From JALOOB01 sp040766655 (lineage in GTDB: Bacteria; Chloroflexota; Anaerolineae; CG2-30-64-16), in assembly GCA_040766655.1 (NCBI GenBank), contig JAXGQB010000011.1, positions 124,001 to 188,000 on the forward strand: a stretch of DNA of 64,000 nt, written 5' to 3'. A program made the position numbers and the translations under genes. Under the pieces are notes generated by a model. That model searched no databases. It worked only from the letters and a program-made list of their open reading frames with translations, and was not told where the DNA came from. Below are positions 46,133 through 57,100 of this stretch, one piece after another; position 1 is the first letter of the stretch, and each line of letters begins with the position of its first letter.

Positions 46133-48835
46133 ATGATCAGGCAATCTTTCACAGGCGTACGCCGCCGGCCGGATGTCATTTCGGCCGTCCATCTCCCCAC
46201 GTTGGGCACGATCCTCACATTTCTGGTACTGGTGGTCTTTCTCCTGGCGGCGCCAGCCGCCGCAGAAGCTGAGATCACCTTCACCGGCGCCGAGATGCTG
46301 GGCCGGCCAACCGACACCTCGATCTCTGTGAAGATCGTCCCGGACGCGGCAGTCTCACTCTACTACGAATTTGGGACAGCATCGGGGGTGTACACGGATC
46401 AGACGGAGACCGTGTCCGCGCCGTCTGGCCAACCCACGACGGTCGTCATCCGTTGCCTCGAACCGAATACGAGATACTACTACCGCATGCGCTACAGCGA
46501 CGACGGGGGGACGACTTGGGTCAGCCGGCCAGAGCACTCGTTCTGGACCCAACGGGCTGCGGGCAGCACCTTCAAGTTCGCCATCACGTCTGATTCTCAC
46601 GTGAACATCCTTCTGGGCAATGCGACCATCTGGACGAACACGCTGAACGACGTGGCCGCGAATGCGCCCGACTTCCATCTCGACCTGGGCGACACCTTCG
46701 ACATGCGCAGCCTCAGCGCAGGGAACATCTCTGGCGCTGAGAACTCCTACAAGTATCAGCTTCCGTTCTTCAACATCGTCAGCCATTCGGCGCCCATCTT
46801 CCTGGCGCCGGGGAACCACGAGCAGCAGGAGCTCTGGCACCAGATCCAGGGCGCCAATAGCCTCAACATCATCGGCACGAACGCGCAGAAGAAGTACTTC
46901 GTGAATCCTGTGCCCGACGGCTCGTTCTATACAGGTGACACGAGCACCAACGCCTACCTGGCAGGGGATCAGCTCAAGGAAGACTACTATGCCTGGACGT
47001 GGGGCGATGCGCTCTTCGTCGTCATCAACCCCTACTGGTACACCGTGACCAAGCCGTACGTGAGTGACCCGGGGGGCGGAGAATCGGACACCACGGGCTC
47101 CGGCGACGCGTGGGACTGGACGCTTGGGCAGGATCAGTTCGACTGGCTGAAAGCGACCCTGGCGGGCAGCGCCGCGAAGTATAAGTTCGTCTTCTCCCAC
47201 CAGATGGTCTCGGACGGGAGCGTCTCCGGACAGGAGGACTACGGCCACGCCGGCGCAAACCACGCGCAGTATGTGGAGTGGGGCGGCAACAACGAGGATG
47301 GCACCACGTACGCTTGGAACACGGAACGCGCCGGCTGGGGCAGCGACCCGGTGCACCAGCTGTTGGTGAAGAACGGGGTCAGCGCCTTCTTCCACGGCCA
47401 CGATCACCAGTATGCGTACGAGAGTCGCGATGGCGTCGTGTACCAGGCGCTGCCCTCGGCCGGCTTCACCGGCAGCGGCTTCAACATGTACACGACCGGT
47501 AACGGGTACACCATTCAGGCAATGACAAACTCAGGCCACCTGCTGGTGACGGTCGCGCCGGCACAGACGACCGTGGACTACATCCGAACCAGCCAGACCA
47601 CGCCAGCCTATTCGTACACGATCTCGCCGCCGGTTGACAACCTCGTAGACGGCGCAACTTCCAGCGGCACGGGCGCGGCCAACGCCACCAGCGTCAGCTT
47701 CGGCCACACCACCGGGACCGGGGTAGATCGCATGATGCTGGTGGGGGTGTCATGGAACTGCGGTTCAACGAGTCGGACCATCTCTTCGGTCACCTTCACC
47801 CCCTCCGGTGGCAGCGCCGTTGCGCTGACGCCGGTGATCGCGCAGCAGGCAGGGACGCAACTGCGCTACTCGGCCATCTACCGGTGGCCGGCGGGGACCG
47901 CGCTACCGAGCGGTCAGGCGGGGACGGTGGCGGTGACGTTCAGCGGCGCAGTGAGCAACGGCAGCGTGGCGGGTGCGGCCAACTTTGCGGGGGTGAACCA
48001 GACCACGCCGCTGGGGACCGCTGCAGGCGCGGGTTCGACCAGCCAGGGCACTGCGCCGACGGTGACATTGAGCGGGCTGGGAGGCAGCGAGCTGGTGTTC
48101 GATAACCTGTTCATGGGCGGGTCTGCCGACACCCAGACCGTGACGCCGGGTGCGGGGCAGTCTGCGGCGTTGTGGAATGCGTTCGTGAGTAACACGCGGG
48201 GCGCGGCCAGCACAGAGCAGGCGACGGGCAGCTCGGTAACGATGAGTTGGACCGCAAACGAGAGTGCGTACTGGGCCATCGCGGCGGTGCCGATCAACCC
48301 GGCGCCGTCCTTCGACTTGACGGTGGCAGTTGAGGGCGCCGGCACGACCGTCCCGTCGAAGGGAGTTCACACCTATGCGCCCGGCACGGTCGTCGAGGTC
48401 ACGGCCACGCCGGCCGCCGGCTACGTGCTCGATCACTGGAGCGGCGCGTGCACGGGCTCCGGCGCGTGCTCCATCACCATGGACGCGTACAAGACGGTGA
48501 CCGCGCACTTTGCGGTGAGTGTCGACGTGTCCATCGAGAGGTTCGACGTGGATGACGTCAGGCTCACCTGGCCGCACCTCGCAGCCGCGGTGGACTACTA
48601 CTCGGTCTACCGCAGCCTGATCGACCCGTACTTCTCGGCGGGCGAAGCGTCGAAACTGCCCGGCGATGTGTCGCCGTCCGATCCGGCCTACACCGACACG
48701 GATGCGGATCTGACCGTGGCGGGCAACACCTACTTCTACCTGGTGGGCCCCGTGAACGAGTGCGGCGATGCATGCGGCAGTTCTAACCGCACGGGCGCGT
48801 TCGTCTATGGCCTGATTCCGGGCGACACGCCCTGA
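46133..48835 (+). CDS. Exported purple-acid-phosphatase-like multidomain protein (array member 3)
   Basis: 900 residues from ATG 46133 after AGGAGGGCACG. A signal segment (TILTFLVLVVFLLAAPAAA) leads into the PAP Fn3-like domain (ITFTGAEMLGRPTDTSISVK). The metallophosphoesterase follows with TSDSHVN, LDLGDTF, PGNHEQQELW, FSHQMVSD and FHGHDHQYA. Then come one lectin-like module (VDGATSSGTGAANATSVSFG), one InlB-type repeat and the C-terminal Fn3-like domain ending NRTGAFVYGLIPGDTP. Same architecture as member 1 with one repeat unit in place of two. Secretion and phosphatase activity are inferred from signal and motifs. Confidence 0.85.
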   Translation: MIRQSFTGVRRRPDVISAVHLPTLGTILTFLVLVVFLLAAPAAAEAEITFTGAEMLGRPTDTSISVKIVPDAAVSLYYEFGTASGVYTDQTETVSAPSGQPTTVVIRCLEPNTRYYYRMRYSDDGGTTWVSRPEHSFWTQRAAGSTFKFAITSDSHVNILLGNATIWTNTLNDVAANAPDFHLDLGDTFDMRSLSAGNISGAENSYKYQLPFFNIVSHSAPIFLAPGNHEQQELWHQIQGANSLNIIGTNAQKKYFVNPVPDGSFYTGDTSTNAYLAGDQLKEDYYAWTWGDALFVVINPYWYTVTKPYVSDPGGGESDTTGSGDAWDWTLGQDQFDWLKATLAGSAAKYKFVFSHQMVSDGSVSGQEDYGHAGANHAQYVEWGGNNEDGTTYAWNTERAGWGSDPVHQLLVKNGVSAFFHGHDHQYAYESRDGVVYQALPSAGFTGSGFNMYTTGNGYTIQAMTNSGHLLVTVAPAQTTVDYIRTSQTTPAYSYTISPPVDNLVDGATSSGTGAANATSVSFGHTTGTGVDRMMLVGVSWNCGSTSRTISSVTFTPSGGSAVALTPVIAQQAGTQLRYSAIYRWPAGTALPSGQAGTVAVTFSGAVSNGSVAGAANFAGVNQTTPLGTAAGAGSTSQGTAPTVTLSGLGGSELVFDNLFMGGSADTQTVTPGAGQSAALWNAFVSNTRGAASTEQATGSSVTMSWTANESAYWAIAAVPINPAPSFDLTVAVEGAGTTVPSKGVHTYAPGTVVEVTATPAAGYVLDHWSGACTGSGACSITMDAYKTVTAHFAVSVDVSIERFDVDDVRLTWPHLAAAVDYYSVYRSLIDPYFSAGEASKLPGDVSPSDPAYTDTDADLTVAGNTYFYLVGPVNECGDACGSSNRTGAFVYGLIPGDTP

Positions 48836-48867
48836 CGTCGGCGCGCGCCGGCGCGGATGGCCTTCTC

Positions 48868-48912
48868 GGCACGCCCTCGCAATCCGGCAGGCAACCGGAT
48901 CGGGGGCGTGCC
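48868..48912 (+). terminator. Hairpin terminator after array member 3
   Basis: Interrupted stem: GGCACGCCC at its left edge pairs with GGGCGTGCC at its right edge, and ATCCGG/CCGGAT forms the inner helix. Confidence 0.55.
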
Positions 48913-48966
48913 TCCTCGCAGCGGGTTGCACCACGCATGGATCGGAATTGGTTGCAGGAGGGAACG

Positions 48967-50802
48967 ATGGTTCCACATCAGCTGCTTCACCGAAGTCCCC
49001 ACCCCGATGTTGGGTGGCGTCGCCTCCGCGCGGCAGCGCGGTCTCTCGCGGTATCATTTTTCATCATCGCCTTGGTGTGGGCGCCTGCCTCGCGCCTCGA
49101 GGCGGCCACGACGATCACCTTCACCGGCGCCGAACTCCTCGGACGGCCGACAGATTCGTCGGTCATGATCACGATCGTGCCCGACTCGACGATCGAGTAC
49201 TACTACGAGTACGGGACTGCTTCGGGTGCCTACACCGGGGAGACGCCACTGGCGACCGCCACTGGCGGCCAGCCGGGGAAGGTGGTGATCGGGGATCTCG
49301 ACCCGGACACCCGTTACTACTACCGCATGAAGTATCACCTGCCCGGCGAGACGGACTGGGTGACGCGGACCGAACGCTCCTTCTGGACGCAGCGGGAACG
49401 CGGCAGCACGTTCACGTTCACGATCACCTCGGATTCGCACGTCAACATCATGTTGGGCAGCGCGACCACCTGGGACCAGACCATGGACAACGTCGCGGCA
49501 GACCATCCCGATTTTCACCTCGACCTGGGCGACACCTTTGCGATGGATGGCGTCACTTCTGGTTCCACCGCCGAGACGAACTACAAGTACCAGTACCGTT
49601 TCTTCAATCTGGTCAGCCACTCGGCCTCCATCTTCCTGGCGCCAGGCAACCACGAGCAGCAGGAGGGCTGGCACCTGGATGACACGGCCGATCCTGCGCT
49701 TGCCCCGCCCATCATCGGCACCAATGCACAGAAGAAGTACTTCCCCAATCCCGTGCCCGATGCCTTCTACTCGGGCAACACGGACCCGCACGCTCTTCTC
49801 TCGGGCGATCAGCTGCGCGAGGACTATTACGCCTGGGAGTGGGGCGATGCGCTGTTTGTCGTGTTCGACCCCTACTGGTATACGATGTACAAGCCGTTCG
49901 CCGGGAACACCGGCGGCGGTGAACCTGAAGGTAGTGACGGCGACCGCTGGCACTGGACCCTGGGGCAGGAGCAGTACAACTGGCTGAAGCAGACGCTGGA
50001 GAACAGCCATGCCCGGTACAAGTTTCTCTTCGCCCATCACATGGTGGGCGGCTCCGACGACTACGTGCGCCGCGGGGCCGTGCCGGCGCATATCTGTGAG
50101 TGGGGCGGCTACGACGAGGTCAACCAGTCCTCATACCTGTGGGAGACGAAGCGAGCAGGGTGGGGCGAAGACCCGATCCACCAGATCCTGGTGGACAACC
50201 ACGTCAGCGCATTCTTCCACGGGCACGACCACCAGTACGCCCACGAGATGCGCGACGGCGTCATCTATGAGTCACTCGCAGCCGCCGGATTTTCAGGAAA
50301 CGGCTTCAATCTCTACAACGAGAGCCATGAGTACACCATTCGGGTGCTGCCGAGCCCAGGCCACATGCGGGTGACGGTCACGCCCGATCAGGCGACCGTC
50401 GACTACGTCGGCACTTCGGGCGGGACCGTGAACTACACCTATACCATCGCGCCTTACCTGCCCCCCGCGACGGTCCCCAAGGCGCCGGTGGTGACCTCGA
50501 TCGAGCTCAGCGGCAGCAACGACGTGGCGCTGGCGTGGGACGCGGTGACGGAGGACACCAACAACTATCCCACGACCATCAGCGAGTATCACGTGTACGG
50601 CAGCCAGGAGCCCTACTTCTCGACGGGTGCGCTCCTGACCCCGTCTCCTGTCGACACGGCCTTCACGCACGTGGGCGGCTCAACCGGTGCGACCAACTGG
50701 TACTACCTGGTGCGCGCGCTGAATGGAGTAGGCGAGTCGGCCAACTCGCCGCGGCGGACCGGCCGGTTCGGGTTCGACCTCGTCCCGGGCAGCACACCTT
50801 GA
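48967..50802 (+). CDS. Exported purple-acid-phosphatase-like protein (array member 4, minimal form)
   Basis: 611 residues from ATG 48967 after GCAGGAGGGAACG; the ATG at 48937 lies before that ribosome-binding site. A signal segment (SLAVSFFIIALVWAPAS) is followed by the PAP Fn3-like domain (ITFTGAELLGRPTDSSVMIT). The metallophosphoesterase carries TSDSHVN, LDLGDTF, PGNHEQQEGW, FAHHMVGG and FHGHDHQYAHE. It has no lectin-like or InlB modules. Its C-terminal Fn3-like domain is of the second type (NWYYLVRALNGVGESANSPR, then RTGRFGFDLVPGSTP), as in members 5 and 6. It is the simplest statement of the family: catalytic unit plus C-terminal domain. Confidence 0.87.
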   Translation: MVPHQLLHRSPHPDVGWRRLRAAARSLAVSFFIIALVWAPASRLEAATTITFTGAELLGRPTDSSVMITIVPDSTIEYYYEYGTASGAYTGETPLATATGGQPGKVVIGDLDPDTRYYYRMKYHLPGETDWVTRTERSFWTQRERGSTFTFTITSDSHVNIMLGSATTWDQTMDNVAADHPDFHLDLGDTFAMDGVTSGSTAETNYKYQYRFFNLVSHSASIFLAPGNHEQQEGWHLDDTADPALAPPIIGTNAQKKYFPNPVPDAFYSGNTDPHALLSGDQLREDYYAWEWGDALFVVFDPYWYTMYKPFAGNTGGGEPEGSDGDRWHWTLGQEQYNWLKQTLENSHARYKFLFAHHMVGGSDDYVRRGAVPAHICEWGGYDEVNQSSYLWETKRAGWGEDPIHQILVDNHVSAFFHGHDHQYAHEMRDGVIYESLAAAGFSGNGFNLYNESHEYTIRVLPSPGHMRVTVTPDQATVDYVGTSGGTVNYTYTIAPYLPPATVPKAPVVTSIELSGSNDVALAWDAVTEDTNNYPTTISEYHVYGSQEPYFSTGALLTPSPVDTAFTHVGGSTGATNWYYLVRALNGVGESANSPRRTGRFGFDLVPGSTP

Positions 50803-50856
50803 GCTCGGGGGCGTGCCGCCCCTGCGACGCCTCTCCTACCCCTCCCTCCCCCCTCC

Positions 50857-50886
50857 GGGGCCGGGCAGACCTTCATGCCCGGCCCC
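50857..50886 (+). terminator. Hairpin terminator after array member 4
   Basis: GGGGCCGGGCA and TGCCCGGCCCC (11-base arms, 8-base loop), within the 316-base gap before member 5. The gap otherwise holds a pyrimidine-rich run and the promoter at 50980. Confidence 0.65.
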
Positions 50887-50979
50887 GCACTTTGACGGAA
50901 TTGCCTTCTCTTGGGCTATCAACTGAGAAGGACGCCTTTGTGATCGGTGTCGCTGCGATGTGATTCTGCCCTCTCCCTG

Positions 50980-51008
50980 TTGACAGGACGGCTCTTCGGG
51001 CGTATTAT
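50980..51008 (+). promoter_or_regulatory. Sigma-70-type promoter of array member 5
   Basis: TTGACA at 50980-50985 and TATTAT at 51003-51008, 17-base spacer. The leader to the ATG at 51119 would be about 100 bases. Confidence 0.65.
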
Positions 51009-51118
51009 CAACATGGTCACCGTACTTTGCATCCCACCGCGTCCTGGTGCAGTGATATCTTCGCGGCCGCCCGACGCCTGACCAGGGCGCACCTTCGCCT
51101 TCGGAGGAGTGAGTCCAG

Positions 51119-53938
51119 ATGGAACCATGCCGCTATCCTCGTGCCCCGAAGCTGGCGAACTGCTTCGCACTGTTCGCCATCGTTGCCCTCCTGTTCTCCG
51201 GCCTGGCAGTCCCGGCAGCCCAGGCCGCGCCGGACGCGCCGGACGCCACTACCGTCATTGCCGCCCTGAGCGACTACGGCTCGGGCACCACGCTCGAACA
51301 GACCGTCGCCGACATGATCGCAAGCTGGAGCCCGGCCTGGATCGTGACGGCCGGCGACAACTACCACTACCAGAGCTGCAACAGCTATGCAACCTGTGTC
51401 GGCGCCTACTACGGGACCTTCGTCAGCAACCAGACCTTCATGCCGACGATGGGCAACCACGACTATGACAGCGTCGTCGGGCTTACCGCATGGAACACCT
51501 ACTTCACCTGGCTTCCTACGGACGACGATCCTCAACGGCGTCGTTATGATTTTGTTGCCGGCGACGTTCACTTCTTCATGCTCGATGGCAACCGGGACCG
51601 GTACACGCAGTCTGCATGGGACAACCAGACCGCGTGGTTGCAGTCGACAGCGGCTGCGTCGACGTCGACGTGGAAGATCGCGATTTTGCACCAGGCGCCC
51701 TATTCCACCGGCTACTACGGCGACATTGCCGCCTCCCAGCTGCCCTACGGCCAGTATGGCATCGACTTCGTGATCTCGGGCCACAACCACCACTTCGAGC
51801 GGCTCGTGAAGGCGGACGGCGGCAAGACGGTGCGCTACTTCATCGACGGGTATGGCGGATCTCTCCCCACTGGCCTCGGCCACAGCGAGTGCGGCACCAG
51901 CACCAGTACCGCGACGAGCGAATTCTGCCTGGCCAACACCCCCGGCGCCATAAAGATCACTGCCTCGGATACGTCGATCACGTTCGAGTATTACAACAGC
52001 AGCGGTGTGTTGCAGCACACCTATACCCAGGATGCCAACGAGGAGTGCGCGACCGTCAATCTGGTGGCCACGGAAGACAACTACCTGAGCGCTGCCAACG
52101 TGCAGTACAACAACGGCGGCAGCACCGAGTTGCACGTGGACGCGACCACGGGCACCAGCCGCCGGACGTCGCTCATGAAATGGGATGTGAGCAGCATTCC
52201 CGCGAACGCAGTCGTCTCATCGGCCAGCTTCTCCCTGAACGTCTCAGATGCAAGCCCACTTGTCTTCAATCTCTACAATATGCGCCGGGCCTGGGTCGAA
52301 GGGACAGGCAACCGGACGAACTCGACAACCAGCTCCAACTGGAACACCTACGACGGCGCGGCCAACTGGGGGACCGCCGGGGCGGCGAACGTCGACTCGG
52401 ACCGCTACGACACGAACCTGTGGAGCGCGGGCACGACCAGCTTCTCCACCACCGGCAGCAAGACGGAGGCGCTCAACGCCGAGGGCGTGGGTGTGGTCCA
52501 GGGCTGGATCGACGGCACGGTCGATAACCACGGCCTGATCATGCAGAACTACTCTGGATCCACGAGCAATGCCGTATTCTTTGCCTCCTCGGAGAACGCA
52601 ACGACGGCCAACCGGCCCAGGCTCAACGTCACCTACTGCGTCGTGGCCGGTCCGACGATCACCACCTCCGGCGCCCTGGCACCCTTCAGCACCACGCCGG
52701 GCGCGCCCTCGGCCGCGCAGACCTACACCGTTTCGGGCCGCAACCTGACCGAGGACATCACCATCACCGCGCCGGCCGGCTTCGAGATCTCGACGGACGG
52801 CACGAGCTACTACTCGAGCCGCACCCTGGCCCAATCCGGTGGCACTGTTCCCGCAACGACCGTCTGGGTCCGCCTGACCGGCGCGGCCGGCACGTGGAGC
52901 GGCGACATCGTCCACACCAGCACGAACGCGACCGCCAGGAATGTGGCAGTCAGCGGCACGGCAGGATGGTGCTCGACGGTCAGCTTCCAGCAAGGCGCGG
53001 ATGGCTATGCCGGGGCGCGCGATGCCCACATTCGCCAGGCCAACGCCACCTACAACTACGGCGCGACGACGCCGCTGATGGTCGACAGCGATGAGCCGTA
53101 CAACAGCAGCAACGACATGTCGGCGCTGCTTTACTGGGACCTCTCTACCATCCCCACCGGCAGCACTGTTGACTCGGCCTCCGTGACCGTCTACGTCGAG
53201 AACGTGACCGAGTCCCCGGGTTACAACCTGTACGCCATGATGCAGGCGTGGACCGAGGGCACCGGCAACGGGTCGGCCACGGGTAACGGAGCGACCTGGA
53301 ACACCTACGACGGCACGAACGCCTGGCCGGGCGGCGCGGGCGGGGCCGGTGCAAGTGACCGCAGCGCCACCGTGCTGGCGAACTTCGCAGCCACATCTAC
53401 CGGTTCCCACGAGGTCAGCCTGGGTGGCAACGGCTTGGACGTGCTGGAGAGCTGGGTCAACACCCCTGCGGATAACAAGGGCTTCATGATCCACGCCGGT
53501 TCGACGAGCAATGGCCTGGACTTCACCTCGAAGGAAGGGACGACGGTCGCCAACCGGCCCAAGCTGACCATCAGCTACTGCACGCCGCCGCCCGCAGCGC
53601 TGCCCAAGGCGCCGGAGGTGACGTCGATCGTGCTGAGCGGGAGCGACGTTGTTCTTGGCTGGGACGAGGTCACGCTCGATGTGAGCGAGAACCCGACGGA
53701 CATCATGGCCTATCGCGTCTACGGCAGCCACGATCCGTTCTTTGATCCGGCTCCTGCCGACCTGCTGGGCGCTACGACGGATGCGGAATTCACGTACACC
53801 CACACGGGCGGCTCGACCGGCTCGACCAACTGGTACTACCTGGTCCGTGCGGTCAACGCGGTGGGCGAGTCGGCCAATTCGCCGCGGCGGACCGGCCGGT
53901 TCGGATTCGTCCTTGTGCCGGGGGCCCTGGCGCCCTGA
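51119..53938 (+). CDS. Exported tartrate-resistant-acid-phosphatase-like multidomain protein (array member 5)
   Basis: 939 residues from ATG 51119 after GGAGGAGTGAG. A signal peptide (LFAIVALLFSGLAVPAAQA) is followed at once by a metallophosphoesterase of a different subfamily from members 1-4: LSDYGSG, TAGDNYHY, MGNHDYDS, LHQAPYST and GHNHHFER, in the ACP5/TRAP style. A DNRLRE-type module (residues about 310-505) has the ASFSLNV and WVEGTGN pattern. Then come an Ig-like module (FSTTPGAPSAAQTYTVSGRN), a second DNRLRE-type module and the C-terminal Fn3-like domain ending RTGRFGFVLVPGALAP. It is likely a secreted phosphatase with polysaccharide-binding-like accessory domains. Confidence 0.85.
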   Translation: MEPCRYPRAPKLANCFALFAIVALLFSGLAVPAAQAAPDAPDATTVIAALSDYGSGTTLEQTVADMIASWSPAWIVTAGDNYHYQSCNSYATCVGAYYGTFVSNQTFMPTMGNHDYDSVVGLTAWNTYFTWLPTDDDPQRRRYDFVAGDVHFFMLDGNRDRYTQSAWDNQTAWLQSTAAASTSTWKIAILHQAPYSTGYYGDIAASQLPYGQYGIDFVISGHNHHFERLVKADGGKTVRYFIDGYGGSLPTGLGHSECGTSTSTATSEFCLANTPGAIKITASDTSITFEYYNSSGVLQHTYTQDANEECATVNLVATEDNYLSAANVQYNNGGSTELHVDATTGTSRRTSLMKWDVSSIPANAVVSSASFSLNVSDASPLVFNLYNMRRAWVEGTGNRTNSTTSSNWNTYDGAANWGTAGAANVDSDRYDTNLWSAGTTSFSTTGSKTEALNAEGVGVVQGWIDGTVDNHGLIMQNYSGSTSNAVFFASSENATTANRPRLNVTYCVVAGPTITTSGALAPFSTTPGAPSAAQTYTVSGRNLTEDITITAPAGFEISTDGTSYYSSRTLAQSGGTVPATTVWVRLTGAAGTWSGDIVHTSTNATARNVAVSGTAGWCSTVSFQQGADGYAGARDAHIRQANATYNYGATTPLMVDSDEPYNSSNDMSALLYWDLSTIPTGSTVDSASVTVYVENVTESPGYNLYAMMQAWTEGTGNGSATGNGATWNTYDGTNAWPGGAGGAGASDRSATVLANFAATSTGSHEVSLGGNGLDVLESWVNTPADNKGFMIHAGSTSNGLDFTSKEGTTVANRPKLTISYCTPPPAALPKAPEVTSIVLSGSDVVLGWDEVTLDVSENPTDIMAYRVYGSHDPFFDPAPADLLGATTDAEFTYTHTGGSTGSTNWYYLVRAVNAVGESANSPRRTGRFGFVLVPGALAP

Positions 53939-53968
53939 CATTCCTCTCACGCGGATCGGGGAATGATG

Positions 53969-54002
53969 GACGCCCCCGCAGATCACCCGCTGCGGGGGCG
54001 TC
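53969..54002 (+). terminator. Hairpin terminator after array member 5
   Basis: Perfect 13-base arms, GACGCCCCCGCAG at 53969-53981 and its complement at 53990-54002, with an 8-base loop. Confidence 0.7.
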
Positions 54003-54039
54003 TGCTCACTTGTGCAGTTGTGCGCGACCAAAACGTAAG

Positions 54040-54068
54040 TTGACGAGCCGGCCCCGTTCTGCTATAAT
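54040..54068 (+). promoter_or_regulatory. Sigma-70-type promoter of array member 6
   Basis: TTGACG at 54040-54045 and a consensus TATAAT at 54063-54068, 17-base spacer, about 100 bases before the ATG. Confidence 0.7.
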
Positions 54069-54168
54069 TGTGTTGTTCAGTTTGCCGTCATAAACCCATC
54101 GCGTCCGGGTCCAGATGTCCCTTCACTGGCTCGGTCGCACCTTGCTGCTCGTGAAGGAGAGACCTCCG

Positions 54169-57100
54169 ATGAGACCTGCTGTCCGCCCCTGTCCTTCGAA
54201 GCTGGCGAAAGTTTTCGCCCTGTTCGCAATCGTAGCTCTTCTGTTCTCCGTTCTGCCGGTCCCGGCAGTCCAGGCTGCGCCGGACGCGCCGCACGCCACC
54301 ACCACTATCGCTGTTCTGAGCGATTATGGCTCAGGGACTGCCCTCGAGCAGACCGTCGCAGACATGATTGCGAGCTGGAATCCGGTCCGCATCGTGACGG
54401 CCGGCGATAACTACCACTACCAGAACTGCAGCAGTTATGCGACGTGTGTCGGCAATTATTACGGCAGCTATGTGACCGCCCAGACTTTCATGCCTTCGTT
54501 GGGCAACCACGACTATGACAGCACCGTCGGCCTGACTGCGTACAACAGCTACTTCACGTGGCTGCCGACCAACGCCGATGCGCAACGGCGCCGCTATGAT
54601 TTCGTGGCCGGCGACGTGCATTTCTTCATGATCGATGGCAATCGGGATCGGTATATGCAGGCCGAGTGGGACAACCAGACCGCGTGGCTGCAGTCGACAG
54701 CAACTGCGTCGACGTCGGCGTGGAAGATCGCAGTCATCCATCAGGCGCCCTATTCCACCGGCTACTACGGCGATATTGCCGATTCCCAGCTGCCCTACGG
54801 CCAGTTTGACATCGACTTCGTGATCGCCGGGCACAACCACCACTTCGAGCGGCTGATGAAGGCGGACGGCGGCAAGACGGTGCGCTACTTCATCGACGGC
54901 TACGGCGGGACCATTCTCAGTGGCGATTATGGCCACAGTTATTGCAGTTACAGCACCAGTGAAGCCACGAGCGAGTTCTGCCTGGCCGACACCCCTGGCG
55001 CCATCAAGCTCACTGCGTCGGACACGTCGATCACGTTCGACTACTACGACAGCACTGGGGTCGTGCGCAACACCTACACGGAGGTCATCGGCCCGGAGAT
55101 CACCACTAGCGTCAGCTCGTTGGATTCCTTCAGCACCACGCCTGGCACACCCTCGGCCGCACAGACCTACACCGTTTCGGGCAGCCTTTTGAGCGCAGAT
55201 ATCAGCATCACTGCGCCGGCGGGCTTCGAGATCAAGACCGACGCTGGTACTTACGGTTCCACTATAACATTGCCACAGACCGGCGGCGTGGTCAGCCCCA
55301 CAACTATCTCCGTCCGCCTGACCGGCGCGGCCGAAGGCAACTTCGCCGGCAACATCGCCCACACCAGCAGCGGCGCGGCACAGAAGGATGTCGCTGTGAG
55401 CGGCATTGTGGGCTGGTGCTACGATGTGTCGCTGGTGGCAACCGCTGATACGAGGATGAGGTCCTCTCAGGCCAGCACCAACTTCGGTTCCGAGGCTACG
55501 GTCACGCAGAGTCCTTTCAACAGCTACTCACAAGGCGGCTTGTACCTCTGGGATGTCAGCGGGATTGACAGCGGCTCTACGGTGAGTGCTGCCAGCCTCT
55601 CGTTCTACGTGACCGACAGCTCCGCCTACGCATTCAGCCTCTACAACCTGCGACGGGCCTGGGGCGAAAACACCGCCACCTGGAATACTTACGATGGAAG
55701 CAACGCGTGGGGCACCGCTGGTGCCGCTAACACCTCGACGGACCGCTACAGCACGAACTTGTGGGACGCTGGCACCAGCGCTTTCGGTGCGAGCGGCAGC
55801 GTGACCCTCGATCTGAATGCCGGGGGCGTGGCCGTCGTCCAGGACTGGATCGATGGCGACCTGCCGAACTACGGCATGACCATCCAGGGCTATAACCAAG
55901 CGAGTAGCGCAGATTACTGGATAGTCGCCTCAAGCGAGGCCACCACCGAATCACAACGACCCAAGCTCAACATCACCTACTGCGCCTCGACCAGCCCGAC
56001 GATCACCACCTCGGGTACGTTGGCGCCTTTCAGCACGACGCCGGGCATGCCCTCAGTCGCGCAGACCTATACCGTCTCGGGCAGCAACCTGACGGCAGAC
56101 ATCAGCATCACCGCGCCGGACGGGTTTGAGCTTTCGACGGACGGCAGCACCTACTCCTCCGGCCTGACCTTGACCCAATCGGGTGGCGCTGTCGGGACCA
56201 CGACCATCTACGTCCGCCTGACCGGCGCCGAAGGCACGTTCAGCGGGAACATCGCGCACACCAGCGCGGGAGCCGTTACAAAGAATGTGGCGGCCAGTGG
56301 CACGGCGTCGTTGTGCACGACGGTCAGCTTCCAGCAGGGGACGGGGGGTTATACCGGTGCACGTGACGGCCACATCATGCAGAATAACCCCACCTACAAC
56401 TACGGCGCGACGACGCCGCTCCTGGTCGACAGCGATGAGCCGAACGGCAGCGGCAACGATCTGTCGGCGCTCCTCTACTGGGACCTCTCCGCCATTCCGG
56501 CCGGCAGCACCGTCGAGTCCGCCTCGGTGGCCGTCTACGTGGAGAACGTCACCCAGTCGCCGGGGTTTGACATGTACGCCATGACGCAGGCGTGGACCGA
56601 GGGCACGGGCAACGGGTCGACGACCGCCAACGGCGCGACGTGGAACACCTACGACGGCGCGAACGCCTGGCCGGGCGGTGCGGGCGGTGCGAGCGACAGG
56701 GGCAGTACGGTGCTCGCCAACTTCACTCCCACCGCCACCGGCGCGTACCAGGCGGCGCTGAACGACGCCGGTGAGGTCGCGTTGGCAGGGTGGATCAACG
56801 ACGCAGCCAGCAACATGGGCTTCATGATCCATGCCGGCTCGACAACCAACGGCCTGGACTTCACCTCGAAGGAAGGCACAACGGTCGCCAACCGGCCTCA
56901 GTTGACCGTAGCTTACTGCCTGGCCCCGACGACGCCGTACATCGTCACGTCGGGCACGCTCGACCCGTTCTCGAGCACGATCAACGTGCCATCCGCCGAG
57001 CAGTCCTACACCGTCTCGGGCGGCAACCTGACCGGCAACATCGTCATCACCGCGCCGGACGGTTTCCAGATCTCGACCACGCCGGGCGGTGTCTTTGGGG

